Shown: one piece after another, positions 54,466 to 62,634 of the stretch
Numbering within the stretch: position 1 is the stretch's first letter
How the letters are laid out: every line of letters starts with the position of its first letter
From: Acidimicrobiaceae bacterium
GTDB taxonomy: Bacteria; Actinomycetota; Acidimicrobiia; Acidimicrobiales; Ilumatobacteraceae
DNA: 64,000 bases
Assembly: GCA_016722025.1 (NCBI GenBank)
Contig: JADKGZ010000003.1
Location: 248,001 to 312,000 of the forward strand
Direction: 5' to 3'
Translations under genes and position numbers: made by a program
The notes under the pieces: model-generated
Databases searched by the model: none
What the model was told of the DNA's origin: nothing
What the model saw: the letters and a program-made list of their open reading frames with translations, nothing else

Positions 54466-55155
54466 ATGAACGTCGTGAGGATCTTGCTCGTCGAGGACGA
54501 CCGATCGATCGCCAACTCCGTGGTGGAGGGGCTGACCGCCGAAGGGTTCTCCGTCGACCATGCCGGCACCGGCGCGGCGGCATTGGCCGCGACCGGATAC
54601 GACATGGTGCTGCTCGATCTGGGCCTCCCCGACATGGACGGTCGCGACGTCTGCCGGCAACTCCGTACGCGCACCTCGGCACCGATCATCATGCTCACGG
54701 CACGCGCCGAGGAGTTCGACCGAGTGCTCGGTCTCGAGTTGGGCGCCGACGACTACATCACCAAGCCGTTCAGCTTTCGCGAACTGGTGGCGCGCATCCG
54801 CGCCGTGGGCCGGCGTACTGTCGACGCGCCTACCGAGGGCGCGGCGCTCGACGAGCCGGTCGCTGCGCAGCGCATCGGCCCGCTGTCGGTCGACCCGCGA
54901 ACACGTCGCGTGTACATCGACGGCGACGAGGTGCTGCTGACGGCGAAGGAGTTCGACCTGCTGGCGTTCCTCGCCACCGACGTCGGCGCCGTTCGCACGC
55001 GCACGGAGATCCTCGAGAACGTGTGGGACGCTCACTGGTACGGCCCCACCAAGACCGTCGACGCGCATGTCGCCTCGTTGCGCAAGAAGCTGGGCAGCCA
55101 CGAATGGATCCAAGCAGTGCGTGGGGTCGGCTTCCGCCTCGAGCCGCCGGCCTGA
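54466..55155 (+). CDS. OmpR/PhoB-family response regulator
   Basis: 229 residues. Receiver domain: acidic pocket VEDD (residues 9-12), phospho-acceptor Asp51 in LLDLGLPDMDG, Thr in IIMLTARAEEFD, Lys in YITKPFS. C-terminal winged helix: LTAKEFDLLAFLATDVGAV, RTRTEILENVWD and VDAHVASLRKKLG. Shine-Dalgarno GGAGGG before the ATG. The sensor kinase gene begins 10 bases after the stop. Confidence 0.93.
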   Translation: MNVVRILLVEDDRSIANSVVEGLTAEGFSVDHAGTGAAALAATGYDMVLLDLGLPDMDGRDVCRQLRTRTSAPIIMLTARAEEFDRVLGLELGADDYITKPFSFRELVARIRAVGRRTVDAPTEGAALDEPVAAQRIGPLSVDPRTRRVYIDGDEVLLTAKEFDLLAFLATDVGAVRTRTEILENVWDAHWYGPTKTVDAHVASLRKKLGSHEWIQAVRGVGFRLEPPA

Positions 55156-55165
55156 CGGTGCTGTC

Positions 55166-56560
55166 GTGAAGTGGCGACTGCTGCTGGCGTTCACCGGGCT
55201 GCTCACGATGGTGCTGGTCGCGCAGGACGTGCCGCTGGTGAACTACTTGCGCACAGTGGAGGGTGAGCGGCTGCTGGCCAGTCTCGAACGCGATGCGTTC
55301 ATCATCGCGGGTGCCTCGGAGAACCTGCTGTCCAACGAAGGCGGCGGTGGTTCCGTCAGCAACCTGCAGGAGACGATCGACAACTACAGCGCCGTCGACG
55401 GCGCACGAGTGGTGGTCACCGACGACCAAGGTCGTGTCGTCGCGGCGACCGACCCCACCGACCTCCCCGGTGATGACTTCTCCAACCGTCCCGAGATCGC
55501 GACAGCGCTCACCGGCACGCCGGTGGCCGGCGAGCGAGGGTCCAACACGGCCGGGCAACCGCTGGTCTACGTCGCCGTGCCGGTGCTCTCCGGGCCTGCG
55601 GTGTATGGCGTGGTGCGCATCACCTACCCGGCCGTCGTCATCGACGAACGCGCGAATCGCAAGTCGCGGGGGCTGGTGATCGTCTTCGTCATCTCCTTGG
55701 GCGGTGCCGTGGTGGCTGCGTTGTTCATGGCCAGCGGTGTCACGTCGCCGCTCAGCCGGCTGCGCCGCAGCACGCAGCGAGTCGCCGCCGGTGCGTTCGA
55801 CGAGCGAGCCGACGAGCACGACGGGCCGCCCGAGGTGCGCAGCCTTGCCCGCTCGTTCAACTCGATGACCGAGCGCATCGCCGGCCTCGTCGAGAAGCAA
55901 CGCGCGTTCGCCGGCGATGCCTCACATCAGTTGCGCACGCCGCTCACCGCGCTGCGGCTGCAACTGGAACGCGCGGGTGCAATGGTGGAGCACGACCCGA
56001 ACGGGGCTCGCGAGCGCATCGAAGCGGCCAGCGAGGAGACCGAGCGGTTGCAGCGATTGGTGGAGGGGCTGCTGATGATCGCCCGCTCCGACGGCACACC
56101 GCCGGCCACCGACACGGTCGACGTGAGTGCGATGGTGCGCGAACGCGTGGAGGTGTGGGCGCCACTGGCCGAAGAGCGCGGGGTGCGCTTGCAGCGGTAC
56201 GCGGTCGACGGCCTCCGTGCCACCGCCGTGCCCGATGCGTTGGAGCAGATCATCGACAACTACATCGACAACGCGCTCAACGTGGCCAACGAGGGCGACA
56301 CGATCACGGTCACGGCCTTGCGCGGCCAGGACACGATCGGGGTGCACGTGATCGACGAGGGTCCGGGCATGAAGCCCGAGCACCTCGACCACGCCTTCGA
56401 CCGCTTCTGGCGAGCCCCGGATGCGCCGCATGGTGGCTCTGGCATCGGCCTGGCCGTGGTGCAGCACCTCGCGCACCTCAGCGGTGCGAAAGCCGAGCTG
56501 CGCAACCGCACCGATCGAGCCGGTCTCGACGCGAGCGTGCAACTGCCGGCCGCCGAGTGA
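55166..56560 (+). CDS. Sensor histidine kinase
   Basis: 464 residues from GTG. Two membrane helices (near residues 3-20 and 170-190) flank an extracytoplasmic sensor region of about 150 residues with no recognised domain. A HAMP domain follows (GVTSPLSRLRRSTQRVAAGAF), then the H-box with His254 in GDASHQLRTPLTALR, the N-box DNYIDNALN and G-boxes DEGPGM and GSGIGLAVV. Together with the response regulator it forms a two-component system; the divergent secreted protein may be its target or input. Confidence 0.93.
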   Translation: MKWRLLLAFTGLLTMVLVAQDVPLVNYLRTVEGERLLASLERDAFIIAGASENLLSNEGGGGSVSNLQETIDNYSAVDGARVVVTDDQGRVVAATDPTDLPGDDFSNRPEIATALTGTPVAGERGSNTAGQPLVYVAVPVLSGPAVYGVVRITYPAVVIDERANRKSRGLVIVFVISLGGAVVAALFMASGVTSPLSRLRRSTQRVAAGAFDERADEHDGPPEVRSLARSFNSMTERIAGLVEKQRAFAGDASHQLRTPLTALRLQLERAGAMVEHDPNGARERIEAASEETERLQRLVEGLLMIARSDGTPPATDTVDVSAMVRERVEVWAPLAEERGVRLQRYAVDGLRATAVPDALEQIIDNYIDNALNVANEGDTITVTALRGQDTIGVHVIDEGPGMKPEHLDHAFDRFWRAPDAPHGGSGIGLAVVQHLAHLSGAKAELRNRTDRAGLDASVQLPAAE

Positions 56561-56608
56561 GCCTGCGGCCGCGGTCGAGCACGGCCGACGGCCGACGGCT
56601 GGCGGCGC

Positions 56609-58279
56609 TCAGAGCGTCAGGGTCGCAGTCTGGCTGCCGGCCCGTTGGTGGCTGACCGCGATGGTGACCACGCTGCCCTTGGGCGCCTGCACCACCCACG
56701 ACGCGAGCACACGGTCGGCACTGCCGTCGTTCTTCCCGAAGTGGAACTGCAGATCGAGCCGGCCACCCAGTTGGCCGAGCTCCTGTCGCGCCGGAGCACC
56801 CACCACCGTGGCGCCCGTGAGCTCGGCCACCAGCGGCAGCACCAACGACTCCTTGCGCGCCTTCTCCGTGATGTAGGTGGGCAGCCAACCGGTGTTGGCG
56901 ATGCCGGCTTCCACTCGGTACGAGTCGCCCCCGAGCCAGGTGGCAGCACAGTGGAGGATCTCCACCCGGGGCGAGCACAGCGCCTGGTAGACCGCGAACT
57001 GCGCGTGCGGCCGCACCTCTGCGAGCAGCATGTCGGTGGGCGCGTTGTCCCACAGGAACACTTCGTCCCAGCCGCCGATCTCCACCGCGCCCAACTGCGG
57101 GTGGTCGAAGGGCGCCCAGTCGGCATACATCTCGGGGTGCGTGGCCGCCGCCCAGTCGTAGACGGCGCGTTCCTCCGCTTCGGTGGGGCCGGTGTACCAG
57201 ATGTGGTTGCCGCTCTTGGAGCCCGTGGCGCGTTGGATGACGTCCCAGAACTCGGTGGTCCACCCGTACACGCCCAGGTGGTCGTATGCCCAGTCGTCGC
57301 CGGCGCCGCTCATCGTGTCGCTGGTGTCGAACGTGAAGTCCTCGAACACCGAGTGCGCCGTGTAGCCGGTGAGGGCCGTGCCGCGTTCGCCGAGGTGCTT
57401 CCACACCCACACGTCGACCGGCGGGAGCGCGCTGTCGGCCACCGTGCCGCTGGGTCGCAGCAGCACGCCGCCGGCGGTGTGATAGGCGTTGTAGCCGCAG
57501 ATGTTGGGGCGAGCCACGATCGCCCGCACCAGCGAGTCGATCTCCGGCTCGCTCAGTGGGTGGTCGCCGCTGCCGGTGACGCCGGTGCCCCATCCGGCGG
57601 GGAAGTTGCGGTTCATGTCGAGGCTCTGCGGCGGCGCGGCCGTGGGGGTGGTGAAGCCGTCGTGATCGACGATCTCGCCCTCGCGCAGCATCCGGTAGCG
57701 CGGCGTGCCCGCCGGCGCACCCTCGGCCGGTACGCGCACCATCAGGCGCGGCTGGTCGCCGGCCGGTGCCCAGCCGCCATGTGGGTCGGCGATGCGCATG
57801 CTGAGAACGCGCCCGTCGCCGGTGAGGTCGCACGGGTGCAAGCCAGGCGCCTGGTGGGCGTCGCTCCACGGCCAGGGGCGAACGCTGCTGCGCCGGAACT
57901 GCGGGCTGTCGGAGAGCGCCCACTCCACACCGTCGGGGTTCACGCGCGGCGCCACGTAGAAGGTGCGCGTGCGCAGGGCCTCGGTGACCATCGCGTCGTC
58001 ACCGAAGCCGGCGAGCAGATGGTGGATGAGGTGCAACGCCGCCACACCACCGGTGACCTCGACGGCGTGGATGTTGGCGTCGACCCAGTGCGCCGGCTTC
58101 GTGAGGTGGCTGCCCGTCGAGCTGTCGGTGATGGTGGCCAGCCACAGGTGGCGACCTTCGTACGAGCGACCGTACGACTCGACCGTCATCAGCTGCGGAT
58201 GAGCGGCGGCAGTCTCGTGCAGCCAGTCGGTCATCTCGTCGTAGCGCAGGAATCGGTCGAAGGCGAAGCTGACGGTCAC
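56609..58279 (-). CDS. M14-family zinc carboxypeptidase
   Basis: 556 residues. The first zinc motif is HAVE in DANIHAVEVTGGVAAL, the substrate region NPDGVEWAL includes the Asn-Pro-Asp-Gly signature, and MNRNFPAGW carries the Asn-Arg substrate-binding pair. Later AYHTAGG supplies the third zinc histidine and TTEFWDV holds a candidate catalytic glutamate. A C-terminal beta-sandwich of about 120 residues follows. No signal peptide is visible. GTG start 7 bases after TAGCGT. It is convergent with the sensor kinase gene. Confidence 0.83.
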   Translation of the reverse strand: MTVSFAFDRFLRYDEMTDWLHETAAAHPQLMTVESYGRSYEGRHLWLATITDSSTGSHLTKPAHWVDANIHAVEVTGGVAALHLIHHLLAGFGDDAMVTEALRTRTFYVAPRVNPDGVEWALSDSPQFRRSSVRPWPWSDAHQAPGLHPCDLTGDGRVLSMRIADPHGGWAPAGDQPRLMVRVPAEGAPAGTPRYRMLREGEIVDHDGFTTPTAAPPQSLDMNRNFPAGWGTGVTGSGDHPLSEPEIDSLVRAIVARPNICGYNAYHTAGGVLLRPSGTVADSALPPVDVWVWKHLGERGTALTGYTAHSVFEDFTFDTSDTMSGAGDDWAYDHLGVYGWTTEFWDVIQRATGSKSGNHIWYTGPTEAEERAVYDWAAATHPEMYADWAPFDHPQLGAVEIGGWDEVFLWDNAPTDMLLAEVRPHAQFAVYQALCSPRVEILHCAATWLGGDSYRVEAGIANTGWLPTYITEKARKESLVLPLVAELTGATVVGAPARQELGQLGGRLDLQFHFGKNDGSADRVLASWVVQAPKGSVVTIAVSHQRAGSQTATLTL

Positions 58280-58322
58280 GCGGCCGACGCTACCGGGCTC
58301 GCGGCCACCTGGGCCGTGCGGT

Positions 58323-58802
58323 TCACCAGGTGGGGCGCACCGGCGGCAGCACGCCGTGATCGTCGGAGAGCACGCCGGTGAGTCCGCGACGGATGCGCTC
58401 GACCTCGTTGGGGCCGATGAGCGATGCCCACTCGCGCTCCAACTCCGTGTAGATCTCCTCCACGGCCGCCAGCAGCTGCACGCCTCGCGGCGTGAGCGAC
58501 ACGTGCCGCTGGCGACCATCGGGGCCGTTCGCCGAGCGCTCCACGTAGCCCGCGTCCTGCATGGAGTCGACGAGCTTCGAGGCCGCTTGCTTGGTGGTGC
58601 CCATCAAGGTCGCCAGCGCGGTGGACGTGGTGGGCTGGTCGCGGGCCGCGAGCAGCACGAAGCCGAACGCGGGCCGCACATCGACCCACCCCTGATCGCG
58701 GAGGCGCCCGTGCAAGCCATCGACCAACGAGCGATAGGCGATCGCGAGCAATCGGGCCAGCGGTACCGGCTGGGAGGGTTCGGTCGCGTTCACTCTGCCC
58801 AT
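58323..58802 (-). CDS. MarR-family regulator
   Basis: 159 residues from ATG 58802, overlapping the end of the cupin gene by 13 bases. Winged helix: VRPAFGFVLLAARDQPTTSTALATLMGTTKQAASKLVDSMQ with wing RSANGPDGRQRHVSLTP. Co-transcribed with the cupin gene, whose promoter carries two GTCAA-type inverted repeats that are the likely autoregulatory sites. Inducer unknown. Confidence 0.85.
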   Translation of the reverse strand: MGRVNATEPSQPVPLARLLAIAYRSLVDGLHGRLRDQGWVDVRPAFGFVLLAARDQPTTSTALATLMGTTKQAASKLVDSMQDAGYVERSANGPDGRQRHVSLTPRGVQLLAAVEEIYTELEREWASLIGPNEVERIRRGLTGVLSDDHGVLPPVRPTW

Positions 58803-59164
58803 GGGGGTGTGAACGTACTCCCGTCGGCCAGGCGTGCCTGACCGCCGACGGGCAAGCAGCACAGCAGGCGCAACGGCGCCTCACCCGCGTTCGACAGCTC
58901 GAACATCAGCTCCGCGGGCACGACGATGGCGTCGCCCACCTGTGCATGCGACGCGACGCCGTCGAGCTGCACCGTGGCCGCCCCTTCGAGAACGACGAAC
59001 ACCTCTTCCCGGGTGAGCGAGTGGGGCATGGCCGGTGTGCCGGGTGCGATCTCCACCTGCCACACCGCCGTGTCGGACGAACCGCGGGAGGGGGTGGCCA
59101 ACGACGTGAAGCGAGTACCGCCGAGGTCGTGCGTGGGGTGCGCCGGGTGATGGATGACAGGCAT
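58790..59164 (-). CDS. Cupin-domain protein
   Basis: 124 residues, one cupin beta-barrel. Motif 1 is TPAMPHSLTREEVFVVLEG and motif 2 reads VGDAIVVPAELMFELSN; only one of the usual metal histidines in motif 1 is kept and the motif 2 histidine is absent, so metal binding is doubtful. Shine-Dalgarno GGAGG before the ATG. Followed by a MarR gene in the same operon. It may be a small-molecule binding or isomerase-like protein. Confidence 0.8.
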   Translation of the reverse strand: MPVIHHPAHPTHDLGGTRFTSLATPSRGSSDTAVWQVEIAPGTPAMPHSLTREEVFVVLEGAATVQLDGVASHAQVGDAIVVPAELMFELSNAGEAPLRLLCCLPVGGQARLADGSTFTPPWAE

Positions 59165-59190
59165 GAGGAGACCTCCAGATCGTCGAAATG

Positions 59191-59251
59191 GTCAATGAGG
59201 TTGACTAGTTGGAGTGTACGACATGCGGGCGATTTCGTCAACCATGTTGAC
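59191..59251 (-). promoter_or_regulatory. Cupin/MarR promoter with two operators
   Basis: Coding strand: -35 TTGACG, 17-base spacer, -10 TACACT (59218-59213). A perfect palindrome GTCAAC-CAT-GTTGAC (59237-59251) overlaps the -35, and GTCAAT-GAG-GTTGAC (59191-59205) covers the presumed start of transcription; centres are 46 bases apart. Both would be filled by the MarR protein to shut its own promoter. Confidence 0.75.
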
Positions 59252-60207
59252 TACTTTCGGGACAACCACCATATCGCGGCAAGCACCTCGGGGATCAGGA
59301 TCTCAGTGAGCAACGCCACGACGGGGTCGTCGTCGCCGGGGTAGCGCAACTCGTACGCGGCGCCGTGGAGCTGACCCCCGACTGCGACGAACGTGCTGCG
59401 CCGCTCGCGCATCCACTGCACGGCATCGCCGTCGAAGCGCGACCCGGTGAACACCAAGGCCCGATAGTCGAGCGTCTTGGTGAGGTACACATCGACGTGG
59501 TTCCACTCACCGGTCTCGCACCCGTCGGCCGCGCGCCGCGGGCCTTCGCGCACCATCAGCGCCCCCTGCAGCGCGCTGCTCAGCCGTTCGGCCGGGGCCA
59601 GCAACCACGTGCCGTTCGGCCCACCCAACGCCCGTTGCAGCGGTGGCAGCCACTCGTCACGCTGCGACAGCAACCAAGCCGCGGCGTCGGCGGCGCGGTG
59701 CAGTTGGGCTTCGAGGTCGGGCAGCCCGCCGGTGAGCTGCTGTTCCAGTTGCAGCAACAGCGCGAGCGTGTGCACGTAGCTGCGGCAGGCAACGCCACCG
59801 GTCTCCCGGCCGGCGTGCATCAGCACCGTGCGGTCGACGGGAAGCTCGGCGTCGGGGTTGTTGGTCAGCGCGACGGTGCGGCTGGTGCCGTGGTGCTGGC
59901 CCAGCAACGCGAGCGTCTCCTTGCTGCCACCGTTGGCCGAGATGCCGACGACGACGAGCCGAGGGTCGGGCGGGTACGAGGCCTCCACCGAGGCCATCTC
60001 CGCTACGGCGTGCACACCCGCGCGACGCAGACGCCGGGCCGTCGTCTCGGCCGCGAACCACGACGAGCCCATACCGGCCAGCAACAGCCGGTCACCCCGC
60101 GCGATCGGCCACACCTCGCTCTCCGATGCCGCGCCCAGCGTGTCGGCGAGGGCGTGCAGCATCGCCGGCTTCGCCTCCAGATCGGTGAGGAACTCGGCGG
60201 CCTTCAT
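59251..60207 (-). CDS. SIS-domain sugar isomerase / glucosamine-6-phosphate deaminase-like
   Basis: 318 residues with two SIS domains. The first shows AGMGSSWFAAETTARRL and GISANGGSKETL, the second is less conserved. It looks like the isomerase half of GlmS or AgaS without a glutaminase domain, so it would act on phosphorylated amino sugars. The next upstream gene encodes a glucosamine-kinase-like protein 13 bases away, a known actinobacterial pairing. The stop codon touches the operator of the cupin operon. Confidence 0.78.
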   Translation of the reverse strand: MKAAEFLTDLEAKPAMLHALADTLGAASESEVWPIARGDRLLLAGMGSSWFAAETTARRLRRAGVHAVAEMASVEASYPPDPRLVVVGISANGGSKETLALLGQHHGTSRTVALTNNPDAELPVDRTVLMHAGRETGGVACRSYVHTLALLLQLEQQLTGGLPDLEAQLHRAADAAAWLLSQRDEWLPPLQRALGGPNGTWLLAPAERLSSALQGALMVREGPRRAADGCETGEWNHVDVYLTKTLDYRALVFTGSRFDGDAVQWMRERRSTFVAVGGQLHGAAYELRYPGDDDPVVALLTEILIPEVLAAIWWLSRK

Positions 60208-60220
60208 CGCCGGCAGCCTC

Positions 60221-61201
60221 TCACAGACCGGCGCGCAGCAAGGCAGGCAGCGCCGCGTCGGGCACGTACATCCAGCGCTGCAGATGCGTGGCCGCGTACA
60301 GGAACTCGTGCAGCTCCTGGGCGACCCGCAACGCCTGCAGCAGCGCTGCATCGAGCGGGCCGTACGCCGCGAGCGCGGCGGTCACCGCGGTCGCGATGAG
60401 CTCGGCGACCTCTGCGCCACGGTCGGGGTGACGGCGCTTCACCACGATCCGGCCGACATGATCGATGGACTGCACCATCGACGCGACATCGATCAGCGGC
60501 GATTGCGGGAGGCGACGCTCCGCGCTGTCGGCCAGCGGGTTGCCATCGAAGTCGGTGATCAGCAGCCGGTCCCCCGCGCGCAGGAACTGCCCGGCGTGCA
60601 GGTCGCCGTGCACCCGATGTGCGGCCAGCACCTCACCGCCATCCAGCGGGGCCAGCGCGCGCAGCACGGCGGGCGCCAGGTCGCGCAAGCGCGCGCCTTC
60701 CTCGCCGCCCACCAGCCGCATGGCATCGTCGAGCCGTTCGGTGGCCTGCACGTGGTACGTGCGGGCTGCCACCGCCGCCGGTTGCAGGTCGGCGAGTGCG
60801 GCGTGCAGTTGCGCGGTCAGAGCACCCATGCGCGTGGCACCGGCAATCACGTCGGCGGGCGCCAGCGAGCCCCGCAGCCATGAGTCGACGTCGTCGACGA
60901 ACCAGTCCCAGCCATCCTGGGCACCGGGCACGTACTCGGTGGCGAGCGCCAGCACGAGGCCATCGCGCTGCTCGACACCGAGGAAGCGCGGCATCGCACC
61001 GAACCCGCGCGACTCGAGATGCACCAGCAGCTCGACACCGGGATGTGGTGTCATCACTGGGGGTAGCAGCCACTTCACCACCGCTTCGTCGGCCACGATC
61101 ACGCTCTGGTTGGTCTGGTCGACGGTGATCGCGCGCTCGCCGTGCAGGGTGCGGCCCAGCAACCGCGAGGCCACTGCTGCGGAAGCGCCGGTGGTCACCA
61201 T
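60221..61201 (-). CDS. Aminoglycoside-phosphotransferase-fold sugar kinase, glucosamine-kinase-like
   Basis: 326 residues. The phosphotransferase core is VHGDLHAGQFLRAGDRLLITDFDGNPL, with catalytic Asp in HGDLH and metal-binding Asp in ITDFDGNP. An N-terminal cap of the maltokinase type precedes it (NQSVIVADEAVVKWLLPP). Actinobacterial glucosamine kinases have this layout and also sit next to a SIS-domain gene. ATG 61201 follows TAGGGT by 8 bases. Maltokinase or another sugar kinase remains possible. Confidence 0.7.
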   Translation of the reverse strand: MVTTGASAAVASRLLGRTLHGERAITVDQTNQSVIVADEAVVKWLLPPVMTPHPGVELLVHLESRGFGAMPRFLGVEQRDGLVLALATEYVPGAQDGWDWFVDDVDSWLRGSLAPADVIAGATRMGALTAQLHAALADLQPAAVAARTYHVQATERLDDAMRLVGGEEGARLRDLAPAVLRALAPLDGGEVLAAHRVHGDLHAGQFLRAGDRLLITDFDGNPLADSAERRLPQSPLIDVASMVQSIDHVGRIVVKRRHPDRGAEVAELIATAVTAALAAYGPLDAALLQALRVAQELHEFLYAATHLQRWMYVPDAALPALLRAGL

Positions 61202-61264
61202 CGATCGCGACCCTACTGAGCCGCCCTGCCCGGCGAGTGCCCGGTCATCGGCTGGACACGAGGC

Positions 61265-62569
61265 ATGGCCAGGTTCCTCTTCATGCCGGAAAGTGCGTAC
61301 GGTCCCACCAACAACTGCATCGGCGTGGGCAACATCCTGCGCCGGCGCGGCCACACCGTGATCTTCGCGGCCGAGGCCAGCTGGGAGGGCAAGCTGGCGC
61401 CGCTCGGCTTCGTGGAAGACCTCGTGCACCTGGCACCGCCCGCCGAGCTCGACCCGCTGGCCTCGGCCGAGCAGGAACCCGAGGCCGCCGGCCAGTTCTG
61501 GATCGACTTCATCCGCGACACCGCGCCCGTGTTCCGCCGGCCCACCATCGAGCAGCTCACCGGGTTCATCCAGCCCACGTGGCAGGCACTGATCGACGGC
61601 GCGATGTACTGCCAGCCGCAACTGCAGGAGATCATCCAGCGTCAGCGTCCCGACGTGATCATCGAGGACAACGTCAACGCGTTTCCGGCGCTGGTGACGG
61701 CCGGCGTGCCGTTCGTACGCTCGGTCAGCTGCCAGCCGCTGGAGATGAAGGGCACCGACATCCCACCGCTGTTCAGCGGCTACCCCAGTGACGATCGCAC
61801 TCAGTGGGACGCGTTCCGTGCCGAGTACGACCGCACACATCGCGAGATGTGGGCCGGCTACGACGAGTGGGTGCAGTCGTGCGGCGCGCCGCCGCTGGCC
61901 GACCTGGAGTTCGTGCACGAGGGTGACCTCAACCTCTACCTCTACCCGGCAGTGGCCGACTACACCGATCGCCGACCGCTGGGTCGTACCTGGCACCGTC
62001 TGGATTCATCGGTGCGCGCCACCGATGCACCGTTCGAGGTACCCGCGTCGATCGCACGCAGCGCCGACCCGGAGAGCAAGCTCGTCTACCTGTCGCTGGG
62101 TTCGCTGGGCAGCGCCGATGTGGGGTTGATGCAGCGGCTGGTCGCGGTGCTGGCTCACACGAAGCACCGCTTCATCGTCTCCAAGGGCCCGCTCGCCGAC
62201 GAGTACGAGCTGCCGGCCAACATGTGGGGCGAGGCGCAGGTGCCGCAGACCAACGTGCTGCCGCACGTCGACCTGGTCATCACCCACGGCGGCAACAACA
62301 CCACCACCGAGGCCTTCCACTTCGGCAAGCCGATGATCGTGCTGCCGCTGTTCTGGGACCAGTACGACAACGCGCAACGGGTGCACGAACTGGGGTACGG
62401 CGTGCGGCTCGACACGTACGGCTTCGCCGACGACGAGCTCACCGGCGCCATCGACCGCCTGCTCGCCGACACCGCGCTGCACGCCCGCATGACAGCCAAC
62501 GCCGCTGTCATTCAGAGCCGCAACGGCACTGCTCTCGCCGCCGATCTCATCGAGGGTCTCGTCGGCTGA
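61265..62569 (+). CDS. GT1-family glycosyltransferase (MGT/UGT type)
   Basis: 434 residues of GT-B fold. The C-terminal donor site shows VYLSLGSLGSADVGLM, NVLPHVDLVITHGGNNTTTEAF and LPLFWDQYDNAQRV, the features of UDP-glucuronosyl/glucosyltransferase-like enzymes that modify macrolides, sterols or lipids. The N-terminal acceptor domain begins FLFMPESAYGPTNNCIGVGNIL. No signal peptide. Divergent from the kinase gene. Acceptor unknown. Confidence 0.87.
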   Translation: MARFLFMPESAYGPTNNCIGVGNILRRRGHTVIFAAEASWEGKLAPLGFVEDLVHLAPPAELDPLASAEQEPEAAGQFWIDFIRDTAPVFRRPTIEQLTGFIQPTWQALIDGAMYCQPQLQEIIQRQRPDVIIEDNVNAFPALVTAGVPFVRSVSCQPLEMKGTDIPPLFSGYPSDDRTQWDAFRAEYDRTHREMWAGYDEWVQSCGAPPLADLEFVHEGDLNLYLYPAVADYTDRRPLGRTWHRLDSSVRATDAPFEVPASIARSADPESKLVYLSLGSLGSADVGLMQRLVAVLAHTKHRFIVSKGPLADEYELPANMWGEAQVPQTNVLPHVDLVITHGGNNTTTEAFHFGKPMIVLPLFWDQYDNAQRVHELGYGVRLDTYGFADDELTGAIDRLLADTALHARMTANAAVIQSRNGTALAADLIEGLVG

Positions 62570-62618
62570 AGCGCCGGCCCACCCACCCGGCCCATGACGG
62601 GCCGGCGGCACCGCTCCG

Positions 62619-62634
62619 TACACTCGACGGCATG
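62619..62634 (+). promoter_or_regulatory. gpmI: Leaderless -10 element of gpmI
   Basis: TACACT at 62619-62624, 7 bases before ATG 62632. The 13 bases TACACTCGACRGM before the ATG nearly repeat those before the SNF2 gene at 26690. Confidence 0.45.
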
